From CAG-791 sp963650385 (GTDB lineage Bacteria; Bacillota; Clostridia; Lachnospirales; Lachnospiraceae), in NCBI GenBank assembly GCA_963650385.1, contig CAVJLL010000005.1, positions 1-64,000 on the forward strand: a stretch of DNA of 64,000 nucleotides, in the 5' to 3' direction. Positions within the stretch are counted from its first letter, which is position 1, and the number at the start of each line of letters is the position of its first letter. Made by a program: the position numbers and the translations under genes. This document shows positions 61,394-64,000 of the stretch, in pieces. Under the pieces are notes generated by a model. The model was not told the origin of the DNA. It made no database searches and saw nothing but the letters and a program-made list of their open reading frames with translations.

Positions 61394-62549
61394 AATATTT
61401 TTTCAGATAGGAGCCGTCTGCCTCCGCCAGAATGAGGCCGGCCAGATGGCTTCCCTTCACAGTAAGCTGCGTGCACAAATGCTCCGTCACTGCAGCGTTT
61501 CTTTTCCCAAACGGCACTGCCAGACACAACTGTGCAGCCTGCAGCGCTTCCGCGGCCTGCGTCGGCACCTGTGCCGTGTCTTCCGCCTGTGTCGAGTTCC
61601 CGGCCTGCGCCGATACCTGTGCCGAGGTTCCCGCTTGTGTCTGTGCCTGTGCTGATTTTCCAGTCTGTGCCAGTACCTGTGCCGCGTTTCTGGCCTGCGC
61701 CGCAATGCCATAGCGCTCCTGCAATACAGACGCTGTCTGCTCCGCCAGGGCTTCCTCTTCAGCAATCACCAAAAGCGCCGTTTCTCCCAGCGCTTTAGCG
61801 ACTTCCGCATTTTCCTTCTCCAGAAATCCCGGGAGGGCGCCGGCTTTTTGGGCCTCGTCCTGACAAAGCGTAAAGAGCACCGGCAAACCGTATCGGGCCG
61901 ACGCCTCCTCCGCACAATACACCGCGCCGTTTAAGACCTCATACAGCCAGACTGCAGCCGCCGAGATGAGAAGTCCCAGAAGTGCTCCCAGAATCACCGC
62001 GCCCTGGCTACGGTCCTTCACCGTAACCGGCTCCACATCGCCGGAGGAGAGGAACTCGATGCTCTCGAACTGCTCCGCCGTGTGTCCGTAGCGAACCAGT
62101 GCGTCCTGCATCGCATTCGTGAGCTCCTGCACGGTCTGCGGATCGCTGTCCGTCACCTGAATGGTCAGAACGCGGACATCCGAGAGAATCTGTGCCTCGA
62201 TGTCCTCTCTTGCCTGCTCCATCGTCACGCCGTCGGAGAGCTCCGACTCCAGAACCTGTGAGATGGCAGGCACCGAGAAAATCAGATCGTTCCACGTATA
62301 GTCATTGTAGTAGTCCTGCACGTTTCCCGCGCTGTCAGCCGCAAAGGTCAGATAGAACTTGGAGGTCTGCCGGTACTGCCGCTGTCCGGAGAGGTGCAGC
62401 CACAGCCCCATATAGAGAATCACTGCGGCAAGAGCCCCGATCGCCGTGCCGGCCGGAATCCACCAGAGCTGGCCGCGAACGCGGAGCCAAAGGCTCCGCC
62501 GGTTGATTGCTTCGTCCATATGTGCTGCATTCATCCGTTTCTGGTTCAT
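61380..62549 (-). CDS. Wzz-like chain-length protein fused to a degenerate BY-kinase-like domain
   Basis: 389 aa. Membrane helices at about 30-52 and 185-208 bracket a Wzz-type extracytoplasmic domain, as in CapA/YveK modulators. The cytoplasmic tail (about 215-389) resembles the BY-kinase fold but has no Walker A, so it is probably not a kinase; it ends with LAVPFGKRN and LKKYYGRK. A Gln/Ala/Thr-rich repeat stretch (about 285-335, AQAQTQAG-type) interrupts it. Likely controls polymer length or anchors a separate kinase. Confidence 0.78.
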   Translation of the reverse strand: MNQKRMNAAHMDEAINRRSLWLRVRGQLWWIPAGTAIGALAAVILYMGLWLHLSGQRQYRQTSKFYLTFAADSAGNVQDYYNDYTWNDLIFSVPAISQVLESELSDGVTMEQAREDIEAQILSDVRVLTIQVTDSDPQTVQELTNAMQDALVRYGHTAEQFESIEFLSSGDVEPVTVKDRSQGAVILGALLGLLISAAAVWLYEVLNGAVYCAEEASARYGLPVLFTLCQDEAQKAGALPGFLEKENAEVAKALGETALLVIAEEEALAEQTASVLQERYGIAAQARNAAQVLAQTGKSAQAQTQAGTSAQVSAQAGNSTQAEDTAQVPTQAAEALQAAQLCLAVPFGKRNAAVTEHLCTQLTVKGSHLAGLILAEADGSYLKKYYGRK

Positions 62550-62602
62550 GTTCCTCGTTTCGTTCTTACTGTCTGCCCCGAAGCCTGAATAAACACCGCG
62601 GG

Positions 62603-64000
62603 TTATTCTGCATGCGGTGCGTCCGTCTTCTCTTTTGCAGCATCTGCGCTCTCGCTGCCGGCCATCGCCGTCACCTGTCCGTCCGCCACGCCCTCGGTAG
62701 CTTCCGGCGTGAACAGAATCTTCAGGGTCAGCAGCATCAGCTTCAGATCCAGACCGATGGAATAATTCTGAATGTAGGTCAGGTCGAGCTTGAGCTTGTC
62801 ATAGGGGGTGGTGTTGTATTTGCCATACACCTGCGCATACCCCGCAAGTCCGGCCTTCACCTTCATGCGGTAAACAAATTCCGGCATCTCCTGCACGTAC
62901 TGTGCAATGATCTCCGGGCGCTCCGGGCGCGGTCCGATGAAGGACATCTCGCCCTTCAGAATGTTGATCAGCTGCGGCAGCTCATCGATGCGCACAGCCC
63001 GGATAAAATGCCCGATGGGCGTAATCCGGTCGTCGTGCTCCGAGGAAAGCCGTGCCACACCGTCCCGCTCTGCATCCACCCGCATGCTGCGGAACTTGAT
63101 GATCCGGAATTCCTTCTGTCCCATGGTGCAGCGAACCTGCTTGTAGAACACCGGCCCATGGTCGTAGCACTTGATCAGAATCGCCGTGATCAGGAAAAAC
63201 GGCGACGTCAGCACCAGCAGAATCAATGCGCAGACAATGTCGATGGCGCGCTTGCAGAAGCGTTCGCCGAAGCTGAGCGCATATTCCCGGGTCAGATAAA
63301 TCGGCGTGTCGAACAGATGGAGCTGCGCAGAGCCCTTCACCAGCACATCGGTGATCTTCGGCATCATGTACTGCCGGATGCCGGCCGCATAGCAGAACTT
63401 CATCAGCTCGCTCCGGTCTGCTGTCGGAATGTCCCACAGCACCACTGCCTTCTTGCCGGCATTCTGAATTCTGTCCTCAATGGTCTCCAGTCCCTCTGTG
63501 ATACAGATGGTGTCGGTGACCTCGTATTTTTCCGGGCGGCTGGCGAATTTACGCAGAATCGGCTCGATGGAGCGCTCTCCGTGCACCAGAATCAGCTGCG
63601 TCGGCGGGAATACCCGGTGATAGACCCGGTCCGAAATCTGAATCCACAGTACGGCAAATGCGATCTGCACCAGTGTCACCAGCAGCGCCCATCCCATGGG
63701 CAGCATCCAGTTGCGCAGGAGCGAATCCTGCAGATAGGTAAACGCGTTCACCAAAAGGAGCGAGAAAATCTGAGACAGGCTGACGTCAAAGGGCTTCTGG
63801 TAGCCGACATCCATGCCGCCGTAGGTCTTTGTAAAGAACAGCAGCAGCACAAAATACAGCAGCAGCACCAGAATGTGTCCGTTGCGGTAGAACTTCAGCC
63901 GCAGGCGGACCAACGGATAGTATATGGTAAACCAAAGCCATGCATAGATCGCCGTCTGAATCAGGAGCCCTGCAAGAGGCATCTCCAGCGCTGCCACACG
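62603..64000 (-). CDS. undecaprenyl-phosphate sugar-1-phosphate transferase (priming enzyme), 5' end beyond window
   Basis: At least 464 aa; the frame remains open to the window edge, with a GTG at 63997, so the true start may be outside. N-terminal membrane helices, a Rossmann-like middle domain, then the C-terminal bacterial sugar transferase domain (about 245-430): FRIIKFRSMRVDAE, RIDELPQLINILKGEMSFIGPRPERPE and GLAGYAQVYGKYN. It starts EPS subunit synthesis on the lipid carrier. First gene of the EPS run seen here. Confidence 0.9.
   Translation of the reverse strand, partial: RVAALEMPLAGLLIQTAIYAWLWFTIYYPLVRLRLKFYRNGHILVLLLYFVLLLFFTKTYGGMDVGYQKPFDVSLSQIFSLLLVNAFTYLQDSLLRNWMLPMGWALLVTLVQIAFAVLWIQISDRVYHRVFPPTQLILVHGERSIEPILRKFASRPEKYEVTDTICITEGLETIEDRIQNAGKKAVVLWDIPTADRSELMKFCYAAGIRQYMMPKITDVLVKGSAQLHLFDTPIYLTREYALSFGERFCKRAIDIVCALILLVLTSPFFLITAILIKCYDHGPVFYKQVRCTMGQKEFRIIKFRSMRVDAERDGVARLSSEHDDRITPIGHFIRAVRIDELPQLINILKGEMSFIGPRPERPEIIAQYVQEMPEFVYRMKVKAGLAGYAQVYGKYNTTPYDKLKLDLTYIQNYSIGLDLKLMLLTLKILFTPEATEGVADGQVTAMAGSESADAAKEKTDAPHAE

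Overview
The window looks like a chromosomal stretch from a moderately GC-rich member of the Clostridia, most like Lachnospiraceae. The evidence is Gram-positive gene content (sortase-assembled pilus, LytTR regulator, VanW protein, MutS2, YhaM, UPF0397-type ECF transporter, feoA-feoA-feoB operon with FeoB-associated small proteins), GGAGG-type ribosome-binding sites and compact operons with 1-4 nt overlaps. No plasmid, phage or IS genes were seen. The assignment rests on gene content only.

Layout. 39-13251 (minus strand) is mostly core: RlmD-like methyltransferase, YhaM-like nuclease, an HtrA-like pseudoprotease beside an OmpR-type two-component system, MutS2, an aminotransferase with an Lrp regulator, an AIR-synthase-related protein and a VanW surface protein. 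A tRNA-Gly(GCC) with promoter and terminator lies at about 13.5 kb. An orphan ECF S component and a GH27-like glycosidase are divergent at 14.4-14.6 kb. 16.0-22.6 kb is a pilus locus (vWA tip adhesin, backbone pilin, class C sortase, small anchor-like pilin) with a divergent LytTR regulator. Cyclophilin, ProA and a ferrous iron operon with a DtxR/IdeR-like box follow to 28.2 kb. 28.5-31.7 kb is a complete ECF transporter (S, fused double ATPase, T). Then come a c-di-GMP phosphodiesterase-type protein, an EamA transporter and IlvE.

The most interesting region is 37.7-54.7 kb, a RiPP (ribosomally made, modified peptide) locus. A 317-residue precursor has an NHLP-type leader, a Gly-Gly cleavage site, and a roughly 230-residue Arg-free core with 26 Cys, seven of them spaced exactly every five residues. 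Convergent to it is a six-gene minus-strand operon: a short HlyD-type adaptor, a C39 peptidase/ABC transporter, a second NHLM-type ABC transporter, a SPASM radical SAM maturase, a PoyD-like radical SAM epimerase, and a 2712-residue surface protein with a clostripain-like (C11) peptidase domain and large tandem repeats carrying Cys-Gly-Cys motifs. Inferred pathway: leader-guided epimerisation and Cys crosslinking, C39 cleavage and export, and possibly further processing at the surface by the C11 protein.

54.8-64.0 kb (minus strand) is an exopolysaccharide locus: priming sugar transferase, Wzz-like protein, EpsG-like polymerase and five glycosyltransferases. Intergenic regions carry at least three families of dispersed palindromic repeats.
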